NCBI RefSeq assembly: GCF_011046735.1
Contig: NZ_CP049258.1
Location: 2,808,001 to 2,872,000 of the forward strand
Length of the DNA: 64,000 nucleotides
Source of the DNA: Nordella sp. HKS 07
GTDB lineage: Bacteria; Pseudomonadota; Alphaproteobacteria; Rhizobiales; Aestuariivirgaceae
Direction: 5' to 3'
Shown piece after piece: positions 1 to 8,577 of this stretch. A program made the position numbers and the translations under genes. The notes below the pieces were generated by a model. That model was not told where the DNA came from, made no database searches, and saw only the letters and a list, made by a program, of their open reading frames with translations. Position 1 is the first letter of the stretch; the number at the start of each line of letters is the position of its first letter.

Positions 1-497
1 AGCTCGGTGCGCCCGAAGGTGATGAAGGGGAAGTCGCGCTCGAGCAGCATCTTCACGCGCAGATCCTGCGGCTCGGAATGGGTGAGGATGAGGCCGTCCG
101 CCGCCGCCGTGTCGACGATGTAGCGCACCGGGTCGATCGGGTCCTGGTCGATATTCTGCGGCAGCACCTGCAGGTGATATTGCGTGCCGCGCAACGCCTC
201 GCTGATGCCCATGATCAGCCGCTTGGCGTAATCGCTCATGTCGTCGGCCTGGTTCAGCACGAAGGAGATGACGAAGGTGCGCCCGGTCTTGAGGCGCACG
301 CCGGCGCGATGCGGGCGGTAGCCGATCTCGTCGGCCACGGCGCGCACCCTGGCCTTTGTCTCATGAGAGAGCTCGGGCCCGTCCTTCAGCGCCCGCGATA
401 CCGTGGTCACGCCGAGGCCGGTCAGGCCGGCGAGCGTCCGGAGCGTCGGCGGTCCCTTTGAGGTCCGTCGCGGCGGCTTTGTGCTGGAGCGGTCCAT
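1..497 (-). CDS. LacI-family transcriptional repressor, C-terminal part cut by window edge
   Basis: Reading left from an ATG at 497, 165 codons stay open to the window edge. Residues about 18-60 form a LacI-type helix-turn-helix (GLGVTTVSRALKDGPELS, then DEIGYRPHRAG as the hinge region). The periplasmic-binding-like effector domain starts near residue 70 (RTFVISFVLNQADDMSDYAK). Proteins of this family usually bind a sugar or sugar phosphate and repress a neighbouring operon. The gene is divergent from the sugar ABC operon starting at 844, and a perfect 14-bp palindrome lies between them, so it probably represses that operon and itself. The family call is firm; the effector is inferred from context only. 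The last half of the protein is outside the window. Confidence 0.9.
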   Translation of the reverse strand, partial: MDRSSTKPPRRTSKGPPTLRTLAGLTGLGVTTVSRALKDGPELSHETKARVRAVADEIGYRPHRAGVRLKTGRTFVISFVLNQADDMSDYAKRLIMGISEALRGTQYHLQVLPQNIDQDPIDPVRYIVDTAAADGLILTHSEPQDLRVKMLLERDFPFITFGRTE

Positions 498-608
498 CGG
501 CTTGCAACGTTTCAGAATTTGGGGCGCATGACATATTGAGTCTTCTGACTCTTCTGTCAATGATCCAACAATTACGGGCCCCTACCATCAACAGGCTTCA
601 TCGCCCAG

Positions 609-637
609 TTGACAAGAAAAATCTGTAACGTTACAGG
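609..637 (+). promoter_or_regulatory. Putative promoter with overlapping LacI-type operator
   Basis: A perfect -35 hexamer TTGACA is at 609-614. The 14-bp perfect palindrome CTGTAACGTTACAG at 623-636 has the central CG typical of LacI-family operators. A weak -10 (TACAGG, 632-637) follows a 17-base spacer and lies inside the palindrome, so a bound repressor would block polymerase. This sits in the 346-base gap 498-843 between the divergent repressor and the sugar operon. The rest of that gap shows no gene; its only other clear element is the ribosome binding site GGGAGGA at 835-841 ahead of the start at 844. Confidence 0.65.
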
Positions 638-843
638 TCACGGCACGGTTTCAGGAATAACAAAAGCAAAACCAAGGCCGAGGGAGGAGGCTATTCATTT
701 GCCAGGGCTGCCGCATCGCGCGAAGCTCAGGGATGCCAAAATCCCTGATGAAAGCGCTGACGGGCTCGGACTTCCAGCTTTGCCGTGATTGACCGGTGCC
801 CGCTCGGGCGCCGGAATGCGTATCGCAACTTAGGGAGGATTTC

Positions 844-2085
844 ATGTTGCGCAGATTGCTGCTGACCAGCGTATTCGCCACAGGCTTTGCACTTGCCGCC
901 CAGGCGGCCGACCAGGTGGAGGTGCTCCACTGGTGGACTTCGGGCGGCGAAGCGGCGGCGCTGAATGTGCTTAAGAAAGACCTCGAGTCGAAGGGCGTCA
1001 CCTGGCAGGACATGCCGGTCGCCGGCGGCGGTGGTGAGCAGGCGATGACCGTTTTGCGCGCCCGTGTGACGGCCGGCAATCCGCCGACTGCCGTGCAGTT
1101 GCTCGGCTTCGATATTCAGGATTGGGCAAAGCAAGGTGCTCTTGGCAATCTTGACGAAGTAGCAAACAAGGAAGGCTGGGACAAAGTGATCCCGGCGGCC
1201 CTCCAGAGATTCGCGAAGTATGATGGTCATTGGGTTGCCGCCCCGGTCAATGTTCATTCCACGAACTGGATGTGGATCAACAAGAAGGCGCTCGACGCAG
1301 CGGGCGGCAAAGTGCCGGAAACGTGGGACGAACTGATTGTCGTGTTGGACAAGATGAAGGCCAATGGGATCACGCCTTTGGCCATGGGCGGCATTCCGTG
1401 GGTGGAGTCTCACGCTTTCGAGGACGTCGTGCTGGCAAATGGCACGGAATTCTACAAGAAGGCCATGATTGATCTCGATCCGGATACGCTTGGGGGAGAG
1501 GAAATGGTTAAGGTGTTCGACAAAGTTGCGAAGCTCCGCGACTATGTCGACGCGAACAGGGCAGGCCGCGAATGGAACCTTGCTTCGGCCATGGTCATCG
1601 AAGGCAAGGCGGGCATCCAGCTGATGGGCGATTGGGCGAAGGGTGAGTTCCTCAAGGCCGGCCAGAAGCCGGGCGTTGATTTCGTGTGCGTTCGTTTCCC
1701 CGGAACCCAGGGATCGGTCACCTTCAACTCCGACCAATTCGCCATGTTCAACGTCGGAGACGACAAGAAACCCGCCCAGATGCTCATGGCATCGGCTGTC
1801 GAAAACCCCACATTCCAATCGGCTTTCAATGTGGTGAAGGGATCAGCGCCCGCCCGTACCGACGTCCCGAACGATGCGTTCGACGACTGCGGCAAGAAGG
1901 CGATCGCCGACCTTGCCGAGGCCGACGCCAACGGCAAGTTGTTTGGCTCGATGGTGCATGGTCACGCCAATCCGTCGGCAGTGAAGAATGCCATGTATGA
2001 CGTCCTCACCCGGCACTTCAATGGCGAGCTTGATTCCGCTGCCGCCGCGAAGGAACTGGCCGCCGCGGTCGCCGCGGCGAAGTGA
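844..2085 (+). CDS. Sugar ABC transporter periplasmic binding protein (family 1, glucose/mannose type)
   Basis: A 413-residue secreted binding protein that would deliver a sugar to the permeases encoded next. The start at 844 is chosen over an in-frame upstream codon because a strong GGGAGGA precedes it and because the protein then begins with a clean signal peptide (residues 1-21, hydrophobic core [14 protein letters not shown], cleavage after AQA). The mature protein opens [15 protein letters not shown] and contains [18 protein letters not shown], which I recognise from the glucose/mannose branch of the family 1 solute-binding proteins (GtsA type). Substrate assignment is from memory of the family plus the downstream kinase and isomerase, so it is moderate. 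It is the first gene of the operon and is followed by a hairpin that would favour its high expression over the permeases. Confidence 0.9.
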   Translation: MLRRLLLTSVFATGFALAAQAADQVEVLHWWTSGGEAAALNVLKKDLESKGVTWQDMPVAGGGGEQAMTVLRARVTAGNPPTAVQLLGFDIQDWAKQGALGNLDEVANKEGWDKVIPAALQRFAKYDGHWVAAPVNVHSTNWMWINKKALDAAGGKVPETWDELIVVLDKMKANGITPLAMGGIPWVESHAFEDVVLANGTEFYKKAMIDLDPDTLGGEEMVKVFDKVAKLRDYVDANRAGREWNLASAMVIEGKAGIQLMGDWAKGEFLKAGQKPGVDFVCVRFPGTQGSVTFNSDQFAMFNVGDDKKPAQMLMASAVENPTFQSAFNVVKGSAPARTDVPNDAFDDCGKKAIADLAEADANGKLFGSMVHGHANPSAVKNAMYDVLTRHFNGELDSAAAAKELAAAVAAAK

Positions 2086-2102
2086 CGGACGCATAAGTTT
2101 GC

Positions 2103-2130
2103 AAGGCCCCGGCTGGAAGACCGGGGCCTT
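2103..2130 (+). terminator. Intra-operon terminator-like hairpin after the binding protein
   Basis: AAGGCCCCGG (2103-2112) pairs perfectly with CCGGGGCCTT (2121-2130) across an 8-base loop, giving a 10-bp stem, followed by TGCTTTCTCT. Placed just after the binding-protein stop codon, it probably attenuates transcription into the permeases and stabilises the upstream message, a common arrangement in ABC operons. Confidence 0.6.
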
Positions 2131-2172
2131 TGCTTTCTCTCTGGAACAAGGCCCCGAAAGCGGGCAAGCTCC

Positions 2173-2260
2173 ATGGCCGGGCCACGACCCGGCCATCCAG
2201 ACTTCGACACTATACAGTCGTTGCATTGAATGACTGGATGGCCGCCTCAAGGGCGGCCAT
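2173..2260. repeat. Pair of REP-like palindromes
   Basis: Two hairpins of the same design occur in the gap 2086-2305. ATGGCCGGG (2173-2181) pairs with CCCGGCCAT (2188-2196), and ATGGCCGCC (2238-2246) pairs with GGCGGCCAT (2252-2260). Each has a 9-bp stem and a short loop, and the two lie about 40 bases apart with CCAG and CTGG next to them. This looks like a repetitive extragenic palindrome pair. It could also contribute to message processing in the operon. Confidence 0.55.
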
Positions 2261-2305
2261 GACGAGTTGGGGAATAGCCAGCTCAGCATGAGGGAGTGTT
2301 GAGAA

Positions 2306-3226
2306 TTGAGTGAAACCATCGCTCCGACGGCAGCCCCGCCGGCCACCTCAGCGAGGAACTACCTGCAGGAGCTTCTGCCGCGCATCGTGCTGGCGCCGAG
2401 CTTCGCCGCCATACTGCTTTTCGTCTATGGCTTCATTCTGTTCACCGGCTACCTCTCTTTCACCGATTCCAAAATGCTGCCGTCCTTCGGCTGGGTTGGC
2501 CTCGAGAATTATTCGAAGCTTTGGGCGTTGCCACATTGGTGGCGTGCGGTGAACAATCTCTTCATCTTCGGCTCGCTCTATATCGTCATCTGCTCCGTGC
2601 TGGGGCTCGGCCTCGCCATCCTGCTCGACCAGAAGATTCGGGCTGAAGGCGTTTTGCGCCCGATCTATCTTTATCCGATGGCGCTCTCCTTCATCGTCAC
2701 CGGCACCGCCTGGAAATGGTTCCTCGATCCCGGCATTGGCCTCGAGCACACGATGCATCAATGGGGTTGGGAGAGTTTCGCCTTCAACTGGATCAAGGAC
2801 CGCAACATGGCGATCTATACACTGGTGATCGCCGCCGTTTGGCAGTCCTCGGGCTTCGTCATGGCGATGTTCCTGGCGGGTCTGCGCGGCGTCGATAATG
2901 AGATCATCAAGGCGGCGCAGATCGATGGCGCCTCCAATTTCACCATCTATCGCCGCATCATCATCCCGCTGATGCGTCCGGTCTTCCTCTCGGCCTTCGT
3001 GGTGCTCGCCCATCTCGCCATCAAGGCCTATGATCTGGTGATCGCGCTGACCGGCGGTGGCCCCGGCCAGGCGACCGAGCTTCCCGCCACTTTCATGTAT
3101 TCTTACACCTTCACCCGCAATTCCATGGGCATAGGTGCGGCCTCCGCTACCGTCATGCTCATCATGATCGCGTCGATCATCGTGCCCTATCTCTATTCTG
3201 AATTGCGAACGGGGCGTCGGTCATGA
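2306..3226 (+). CDS. Sugar ABC transporter permease (MalF-like)
   Basis: A 306-residue inner-membrane subunit with about six membrane segments. The binding-protein-dependent transport motif that contacts the ATPase is visible near residues 210-230 (AAQIDGASNFTIYRRIIIPLM, the EAA loop). It pairs with the next gene to form the translocation channel. The start is a TTG at 2306 preceded by AGGGAG at 2291-2296; no ATG lies at a suitable distance. The TTG start and the upstream hairpin both suggest lower expression than the binding protein. The stop overlaps the next start by 4 bases. Confidence 0.92.
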   Translation: MSETIAPTAAPPATSARNYLQELLPRIVLAPSFAAILLFVYGFILFTGYLSFTDSKMLPSFGWVGLENYSKLWALPHWWRAVNNLFIFGSLYIVICSVLGLGLAILLDQKIRAEGVLRPIYLYPMALSFIVTGTAWKWFLDPGIGLEHTMHQWGWESFAFNWIKDRNMAIYTLVIAAVWQSSGFVMAMFLAGLRGVDNEIIKAAQIDGASNFTIYRRIIIPLMRPVFLSAFVVLAHLAIKAYDLVIALTGGGPGQATELPATFMYSYTFTRNSMGIGAASATVMLIMIASIIVPYLYSELRTGRRS

Positions 3227-4104
3227 GCGCGCGGTCGCCCGAAATCGCGGTCAGTACGGCGTCGCCGACCCGCATCCTGATCTACGCCGTCCTCATCATC
3301 TTTGCCGTTTATTACCTGCTCCCGCTCTATGTGATGCTGGTGAATTCGGTGAAGCCGCTCGATGAGATTCGCGAAGGCGACATGCTGGCGTTGCCGCGGC
3401 AATTTACTTTCGATCCCTGGCTCAGCGCCTGGTCGACGGCCCAGATCGGCGTCGAGCCGACCGGGCTTCGTCCGTATTTCATCAATTCGATCATGATGGT
3501 CGTGCCAGCCGTTTTCATTTCGACATTGCTCGGCGCGCTCAATGGCTATGTGCTGACCAAATGGCGCTTTCCCGGCGACAATCTCGTCTTCACGCTAATG
3601 CTCTTGTCGTGTTTTATTCCCTTCCAGATCGTACTCATTCCGATGGCCAAGGTCCTGGGGATAGTCGGCCTTGCCGGCACCACCCGCGGTCTCGTGCTCG
3701 TCCATGCCGTATACGGCCTTGGTTTTACGACCTTGTTCTTCCGCAATTACTATGAGGCCTTCCCGACCGAGCTGGTGCGCGCCGCGATGATCGACGGCGC
3801 GAGTTTCTTCCAGATCTTCCGCCGCATCCTGCTACCGAGCTCGGGTCCGATTATCGTCGTCACCGTGATCTGGCAGTTCACCAATATCTGGAACGACTTC
3901 CTGTTCGGCGTGTCCTTCGCCGATTTCGATTCGCTGCCCATGACGGTGGCGCTCAACAATCTGGTCAGCTCCTCGACCGGGGTTAAGGAATACAATGTGC
4001 ATTTCGCCGGCGCCATTCTCGCCGCGCTGCCGACCCTCATCGTCTATGTCGTGTCGGGCCGGTATTTCGTGCGCGGATTGATGGCGGGCGCGGTCAAAGG
4101 GTGA
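3223..4104 (+). CDS. Sugar ABC transporter permease (MalG-like)
   Basis: A 293-residue second permease with six predicted membrane helices. The EAA loop is seen as AAMIDGASFFQIFRRILLPSS around residues 187-207. It ends in GRYFVRGLMAGAVKG, a typical MalG-type C-terminus. The start ATG at 3223 overlaps the previous stop (ATGA), so the two permeases are translationally coupled. Three bases separate it from the ATPase gene. The family is certain; the substrate is shared with the rest of the operon. Confidence 0.93.
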   Translation: MSARSPEIAVSTASPTRILIYAVLIIFAVYYLLPLYVMLVNSVKPLDEIREGDMLALPRQFTFDPWLSAWSTAQIGVEPTGLRPYFINSIMMVVPAVFISTLLGALNGYVLTKWRFPGDNLVFTLMLLSCFIPFQIVLIPMAKVLGIVGLAGTTRGLVLVHAVYGLGFTTLFFRNYYEAFPTELVRAAMIDGASFFQIFRRILLPSSGPIIVVTVIWQFTNIWNDFLFGVSFADFDSLPMTVALNNLVSSSTGVKEYNVHFAGAILAALPTLIVYVVSGRYFVRGLMAGAVKG

Positions 4105-4107
4105 AAC

Positions 4108-5223
4108 ATGGCCTTTCTTGAAATCCGCAATCTCGAAAAGCGCTTCGGCACCGTCGATGTGCTGAAGGGCATCGACCTCGCCATCGAGGAGGGCGGCTTC
4201 CTCGTACTGGTCGGCCCTTCGGGTTGCGGCAAGTCGACTTTGCTCAATACCATTGCCGGCCTGGAGTCGATCAGCAGCGGCGAGATTCATATCAACGGCC
4301 GCAAGGTGAACGACCTCCACCCCTCCGAGCGCGACATTGCCATGGTGTTCCAGTCCTATGCGCTCTACCCCAATATGACCGTGGCGCAGAACATCGCCTT
4401 CGGCATGGAAATCAGGGGCGTGCCCAAGCCTGAGCGCGACAAGGCGGTGAACGAGGTCTCGGAGACCTTGCAGATCAGGCATCTGCTCGACCGCAAGCCG
4501 AGCCAGCTGTCGGGCGGCCAGCGCCAGCGCGTCGCCATGGGCCGTGCCCTGGTGCGAAGGCCACTGGTCTTCCTGTTCGACGAGCCGCTCTCCAATCTCG
4601 ACGCCAAACTGCGCGTCGACATGCGCACCGAGATCAAGCGCCTGCATCAGGCGATGAAGACCACCATCGTCTATGTGACGCATGACCAGATCGAGGCGAT
4701 GACGCTCGCTACGCGCATCGCCGTCCTGAAAGACGGCGTCCTGCAGCAGTTCGGCACCCCGGCCGAGATCTACAACCACCCGGCCAATATGTTCGTCGCC
4801 GATTTCATGGGCTCGCCGGCGATGAATCTCATTCCGGTCAGCGTCGAGGCGAACGGCACGGGCTTCCGTCTCTCGATGCCCCAGCGCTCCGGCGATCCCC
4901 TGACGCTCGCGCTGCCGGACGACGCCCGGAAGATCGCCAAGCATGCCGGCGGCAATGTCATTTTCGGCATCAGGCCGGAAGCGCTCACCGATCCCGACGG
5001 CGCCGACCGGACATCGACGGGCGTCGTCACTTCGGAATGCCAGATCGAAGTGGTGGAGCCCGCCGGTTCCGATACTTTCGCCGTCACCTATCTCGGCGGC
5101 AAACAGGTGGTGGCGCGGCTCCGGGCCGACGCCAAGGTCGCGGCCGGTAAGAAGATGAAGCTCGCCTTCAATCTCGATAAGGCGGTATTCTTCGATCCCG
5201 GCACTCAGCAGCGCATCGCCTGA
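4108..5223 (+). CDS. Sugar ABC transporter ATPase (UgpC/MsmK type)
   Basis: A 371-residue cytoplasmic ATPase that powers the importer. Walker A GPSGCGKST is at residues 36-44, the Q-loop glutamine at 82, the signature LSGGQ at 134-138, Walker B as FLFDEPLSNLD about 20 residues later, and the switch histidine in YVTHDQIEAM. The C-terminal third (from about residue 240) is the TOBE regulatory domain found in carbohydrate importers (IFGIRPEAL). Its length matches the family. It follows the permeases directly in one operon. Confidence 0.94.
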   Translation: MAFLEIRNLEKRFGTVDVLKGIDLAIEEGGFLVLVGPSGCGKSTLLNTIAGLESISSGEIHINGRKVNDLHPSERDIAMVFQSYALYPNMTVAQNIAFGMEIRGVPKPERDKAVNEVSETLQIRHLLDRKPSQLSGGQRQRVAMGRALVRRPLVFLFDEPLSNLDAKLRVDMRTEIKRLHQAMKTTIVYVTHDQIEAMTLATRIAVLKDGVLQQFGTPAEIYNHPANMFVADFMGSPAMNLIPVSVEANGTGFRLSMPQRSGDPLTLALPDDARKIAKHAGGNVIFGIRPEALTDPDGADRTSTGVVTSECQIEVVEPAGSDTFAVTYLGGKQVVARLRADAKVAAGKKMKLAFNLDKAVFFDPGTQQRIA

Positions 5224-5224
5224 G

Positions 5225-6832
5225 ATGCCGGCACGTTATGATTATATCATCGCCGGCGGTGGATCTGCCGGCTGCGTGCTGGCGGCGCGGCTCTCGGAAG
5301 ATCGCGACGTCAGCGTTCTTCTGATCGAGGCCGGCGGCGGCGACGCGCATCCGCTCTTCCACATACCAGCGGGTTTTGCCCGCATGACCAGGGGCATTGC
5401 GAGCTGGGGCTGGTCCACCGTGCCGCAGAAACACATGAAGGACCGCGTCTTCCGTTTCACCCAGGCCAAGGTGCTGGGCGGCGGCTCGACCATCAATGCG
5501 CAGGTCTATGTGCGCGGCAATGACCGCGACTACGATCTCTGGGCGCAATCGGGCTGCCGGGGATGGAGCTATCGCGACGTCCTGCCCTATTTCAGGCGCG
5601 CCGAGGGCAATAGCCGTCTCGATGACGAATTTCACTCGACCGACGGTCCCCTGGGTGTCGGCGATCCGGTCGCGACCTTGCCGATCTGCGAGGCGTTCTT
5701 CGCGGCGGCGGGCGAGGCGGGCATTCCCCGCAATCCGGATTTCAACGGCGCCCGCCAGGAAGGGGTGGGCTTCTATCAGGTCACGCAGAAGAATGTCCGC
5801 CGCTCGTCGACAGTGACCGCTTATCTCAAACCCGCGCGCGGGCGGACCAATCTCACCGTCATCCGCGATGCTCCCGTTCTGCGCGTCCTGGTCGAGAAAG
5901 GCCGCGCCATCGGCGTCGAGATCGCCTCGCCGTCCGAAGGACGGGAGGTTCTGCATGCCGATCGCGAGGTGATCGTCTCCTCAGGCACCATCGGTTCGCC
6001 GCGCCTTCTGATGCTCTCAGGGATAGGCCCTGCCGATCATCTGAAGTCGCTCGGCATTGCCCCTGTCTGCGACGCCAAAAGTGTCGGCTCGAATCTGCAG
6101 GACCATCTAGATCTCTGTGTCATCTGCGAATGCACCGGTGATCACACCTACGACAAATATGCGAAGCCTCATTGGGCGGCGCTGGCAGGCGCCCGCTACG
6201 CCTTGTTCCGCGATGGCCCCGCCGCCTCGAGCCTCTTCGTCACCGGCGGCTTCTGGTATGCCGATGCCGCGGCGGAGCGCCCGGATACGCAGTTTCATCT
6301 GGGCTTCGGATCCGGCATCGAAGCCGGCATAGCCAAGCTGGAGAATGCCGGCGTCACCCTCAACAGCGCCTTCATGCGGCCGCGCTCGCGGGGCACCGTG
6401 CGGCTGGCATCGGCCGATCCCCTGGCGGCTCCGCTGATCGATCCCAATTACTGGTCCGATCCTTACGACCGCGAGATGTCGATCAGGGGCCTGCGTCTGG
6501 CGCGCGAGATCATGCGCAAGCCGGCGCTCAAGCCCTTCGTCCTGGCCGAGCGCGTGCCGGGACCAGATGTTGCAACCGATGCCCAACTCGCCGACTATGC
6601 CTGTACGTCGGCCAAGACCGATCATCATCCGGTGGGAACCTGCCGGATGGGGACCGATGAGGAAGCGGTGGTCAATCCCGATCTCACCTTTCGCGACATC
6701 GATGCCTTGCGTATCGTCGATGCCTCGATCATGCCCAATGTCATCACCGGCAACACCAATGCGGCGACGATCATGATCGCGGAGAAGGCGGCGGATATCA
6801 TACGCGGCCGTGCGCCGCTCGCAGTGAATTAG
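5225..6832 (+). CDS. GMC-family FAD-dependent oxidoreductase
   Basis: A 535-residue flavoprotein that oxidises an alcohol or sugar hydroxyl to a carbonyl. The N-terminus has the FAD-binding GGGSAGCVLAARL (residues 10-22) and LLIEAGG. The second GMC signature is present as SSGTIGSPRLLMLSGIGP, and the catalytic histidine region reads HHPVGTCRMG, followed by a C-terminal FAD segment NTNAATIMIAEKAADII. It resembles choline and alkanol dehydrogenases in general form, but it sits one base after the sugar ATPase and before a mannose-type isomerase and kinase, so a sugar or sugar-alcohol substrate is more likely. The exact substrate cannot be read from the sequence. The start is ATG at 5225. Confidence 0.9.
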   Translation: MPARYDYIIAGGGSAGCVLAARLSEDRDVSVLLIEAGGGDAHPLFHIPAGFARMTRGIASWGWSTVPQKHMKDRVFRFTQAKVLGGGSTINAQVYVRGNDRDYDLWAQSGCRGWSYRDVLPYFRRAEGNSRLDDEFHSTDGPLGVGDPVATLPICEAFFAAAGEAGIPRNPDFNGARQEGVGFYQVTQKNVRRSSTVTAYLKPARGRTNLTVIRDAPVLRVLVEKGRAIGVEIASPSEGREVLHADREVIVSSGTIGSPRLLMLSGIGPADHLKSLGIAPVCDAKSVGSNLQDHLDLCVICECTGDHTYDKYAKPHWAALAGARYALFRDGPAASSLFVTGGFWYADAAAERPDTQFHLGFGSGIEAGIAKLENAGVTLNSAFMRPRSRGTVRLASADPLAAPLIDPNYWSDPYDREMSIRGLRLAREIMRKPALKPFVLAERVPGPDVATDAQLADYACTSAKTDHHPVGTCRMGTDEEAVVNPDLTFRDIDALRIVDASIMPNVITGNTNAATIMIAEKAADIIRGRAPLAVN

Positions 6833-6841
6833 GAGACAGAT

Positions 6842-7183
6842 ATGTATAGCGAGACACGCCCCTGGGGCTCATTCCATGTGCTCGACGAAGGCCAGGGCTT
6901 CAAGGTGAAGCGCATCGTCGTGACACCGGGTGGAAAATTGTCGCTGCAAAGCCACAAGCACCGCGGCGAGCATTGGACGGTGGTCGCGGGCACCGCCACC
7001 GTGACGGTCGACGACAGGATCGTGGCGCTGACGCGGGCGCAGTCGATCGACATTCCGCAGGGCGCCAGGCACCGGCTGGAAAATCTCCATGACGGCCTGG
7101 TCGAAATCATCGAGGTGCAGTTCGGCGACTATCTCGGCGAAGACGACATCGTGCGCTATGACGACATCTACAACCGCAGCTGA
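6842..7183 (+). CDS. Cupin, phosphomannose isomerase type II-like stand-alone domain
   Basis: A 113-residue single-domain cupin. It matches the C-terminal isomerase domain of two-domain ManC-type enzymes: RPWGSFHVLDEG near the start, then the metal-binding SLQSHKHRGEHWTVVAGTA, and IPQGARHRLENL. That domain converts mannose 6-phosphate to fructose 6-phosphate. It is ten bases after the GMC gene and overlaps the ROK kinase gene by 26 bases. Kinase plus isomerase would channel mannose into central metabolism. It could instead be a regulatory cupin; catalysis is inferred. Confidence 0.8.
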   Translation: MYSETRPWGSFHVLDEGQGFKVKRIVVTPGGKLSLQSHKHRGEHWTVVAGTATVTVDDRIVALTRAQSIDIPQGARHRLENLHDGLVEIIEVQFGDYLGEDDIVRYDDIYNRS

Positions 7184-8069
7184 CCGGATCGGCATCGATC
7201 TCGGCGGCACCAAGATCGACGCCATCGTGCTGGCGGATGACGGCGGTGTGCGCTTCGAGAAGCGCGTCGCGACGCCCAAGACCTATGCCGCGATACTGAC
7301 GGCGATCGCCGATCTGGTAAGCGAGGCCGGCGCCCATGCGAGCGCGGATGCTTCTGTCGGCATCGGCGCGCCGGGCTCGCTCTCGCCGCGGACCGGCCTC
7401 TGGCGCAACGCCAATATCCTCGACTGCAACGGCAAGCCCATTCCACAGGACATCGAGCGCCTGCTGGGACGGCCGGTGCGGCTTGAGAACGACGCCAACT
7501 GTTTCGCTCTCGCGGAGGCCCTCGACGGGGCGGGGGCGGGCCATGGCGTGGTCGCCTGCTTCACCATCGGTACTGCCTTGGGCGGCGGGCTCGTCATCGA
7601 CGGTGCCTTGCGCCATGGGCCCAATAATGAAGCGGCGGAATTCGGCCACACGCCGATGCCGTGGCCCAATGACAGCGAGTGGCCGCTTTTTCCCTGCTTC
7701 TGCGGCAAAGCCGGCTGTGTCGAGCAATATGTGTCGGGTACCGGGCTGGCTCGTGATTATGCCAAGGTCACCGGCATGGCGCTGAAAGGACCGGAAATCG
7801 TCGAGCGCGCGCGGGCAGGGGAGGCGCAGGCCCAGGCGGCGATCGACCGTCTCGCCGACCGGCTGGCGCGTCTCACCGCCGCGATCGTCAATGTTGTCGA
7901 TCCCGACATCTTCGTGATTGGCGGCGGCCTGTCGGGCCTGCCCGAGCTCGTCGAGGAACTGGGCCCGCGCGCCGGGCGCTATGCCTTTTCGGGCGCCGCC
8001 CAGGTCAAGGTCGCCCGCGCCCGCCATGGCGAGAAAAGCGGCGTGCGCGGCGCCGCGCGCCTGTGGTAA
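7158..8069 (+). CDS. ROK-family sugar kinase
   Basis: A 303-residue kinase, probably phosphorylating glucose, mannose or fructose with ATP. The phosphate-binding motif is [13 protein letters not shown] near residue 12, the ROK zinc motif is [14 protein letters not shown] (C-G-x-x-G-C-x-E), and the glycine-rich ATP site ends as [10 protein letters not shown]. There is no N-terminal helix-turn-helix, so this is an enzyme and not a NagC-type repressor. The ATG at 7158 is chosen because it puts the first strand at residue 12 as in other members; an earlier in-frame codon would add an unrelated sequence read from the cupin gene. It overlaps the cupin by 26 bases. Confidence 0.9.
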   Translation: MTTSTTAADRIGIDLGGTKIDAIVLADDGGVRFEKRVATPKTYAAILTAIADLVSEAGAHASADASVGIGAPGSLSPRTGLWRNANILDCNGKPIPQDIERLLGRPVRLENDANCFALAEALDGAGAGHGVVACFTIGTALGGGLVIDGALRHGPNNEAAEFGHTPMPWPNDSEWPLFPCFCGKAGCVEQYVSGTGLARDYAKVTGMALKGPEIVERARAGEAQAQAAIDRLADRLARLTAAIVNVVDPDIFVIGGGLSGLPELVEELGPRAGRYAFSGAAQVKVARARHGEKSGVRGAARLW

Positions 8070-8101
8070 TCACGACTTTCCACGACAAAAGGATCAAGGC
8101 C

Positions 8102-8497
8102 ATGGAGATCAAGCGCCTGGGCACGCAGCCCTCCGGCAAGGCACCGGCCGACTGGTTCACCGGCACCGTCCGCATCGATCCTCTCATTCAGCCGGCGGCG
8201 CCCGCCCGCGTCGCCGCCCTCAGCGTCACCTTCGAGCCGGGCGCGCGCACCAACTGGCACACACATCCGCTCGGCCAGACGCTGATCATCACCGCGGGGC
8301 TGGGGCGGGCGCAGCGCCAGGGCGGACCCATCGAGGAGATCCGCCCCGGCGATGTCGTGTGGTTTCCGCCCGGCGAGAAGCACTGGCATGGCGCGTCCCC
8401 CACCAATTTCATGACCCATATCGCCATCCAGGAAGCGCAGGACGGCAAGACCGTCGAGTGGCTGGAGAAGGTCAGCGACGAGCAATATCGCGGGTGA
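8102..8497 (+). CDS. Small cupin resembling manganese-dependent hydroxynitrile lyase
   Basis: A 131-residue single cupin. The residues that bind the metal in the Granulicella-type hydroxynitrile lyase, as I recall them (His53, His55, Gln59, His94), occur at exactly those positions here ([10 protein letters not shown] and PGEKHWHG). The surrounding sequence, including [16 protein letters not shown] and TFEPGART, is of the same type. Close relatives in many bacteria are annotated only as cupins, and their natural reaction is generally unknown. The ATG at 8102 has AAAGGA upstream; an in-frame start at 8063 would overlap the kinase. It is the last gene of the sugar operon and may act on a product of the GMC enzyme, but that is speculation. 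Confidence 0.8.
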   Translation: MEIKRLGTQPSGKAPADWFTGTVRIDPLIQPAAPARVAALSVTFEPGARTNWHTHPLGQTLIITAGLGRAQRQGGPIEEIRPGDVVWFPPGEKHWHGASPTNFMTHIAIQEAQDGKTVEWLEKVSDEQYRG

Positions 8498-8538
8498 AAG
8501 GAATTGCCTTCGCACAATAAGTAACGGCACGATTTATC

Positions 8539-8564
8539 CCCTCTCCCCCGGACGGGGGAGAGGG
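8539..8564. terminator. Bidirectional hairpin between convergent genes
   Basis: CCCTCTCCCCC (8539-8549) pairs with GGGGGAGAGGG (8554-8564) over a 4-base loop. It separates the cupin on the plus strand from the oxidoreductase on the minus strand, so it could end both transcripts. The sequence resembles the inner units of the repeat element at 22228-22551, so it may be a member of the same repeat family. Confidence 0.55.
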
Positions 8565-8577
8565 TAAAGGCATCGCC

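Noticed and set aside
727-1818. Long open frame on the minus strand opposite the sugar-binding protein gene
   Set aside because: It mirrors the real gene codon by codon, has no family features, and the plus-strand protein has a signal peptide and clear motifs. The same applies to 3832-4944 and other long antisense frames.
5225-6832. Calling the GMC enzyme a choline dehydrogenase (betA) because betI and cho genes are nearby
   Set aside because: It belongs to the sugar operon and is over 3 kb from the cho genes; the GMC motifs are common to many substrates.
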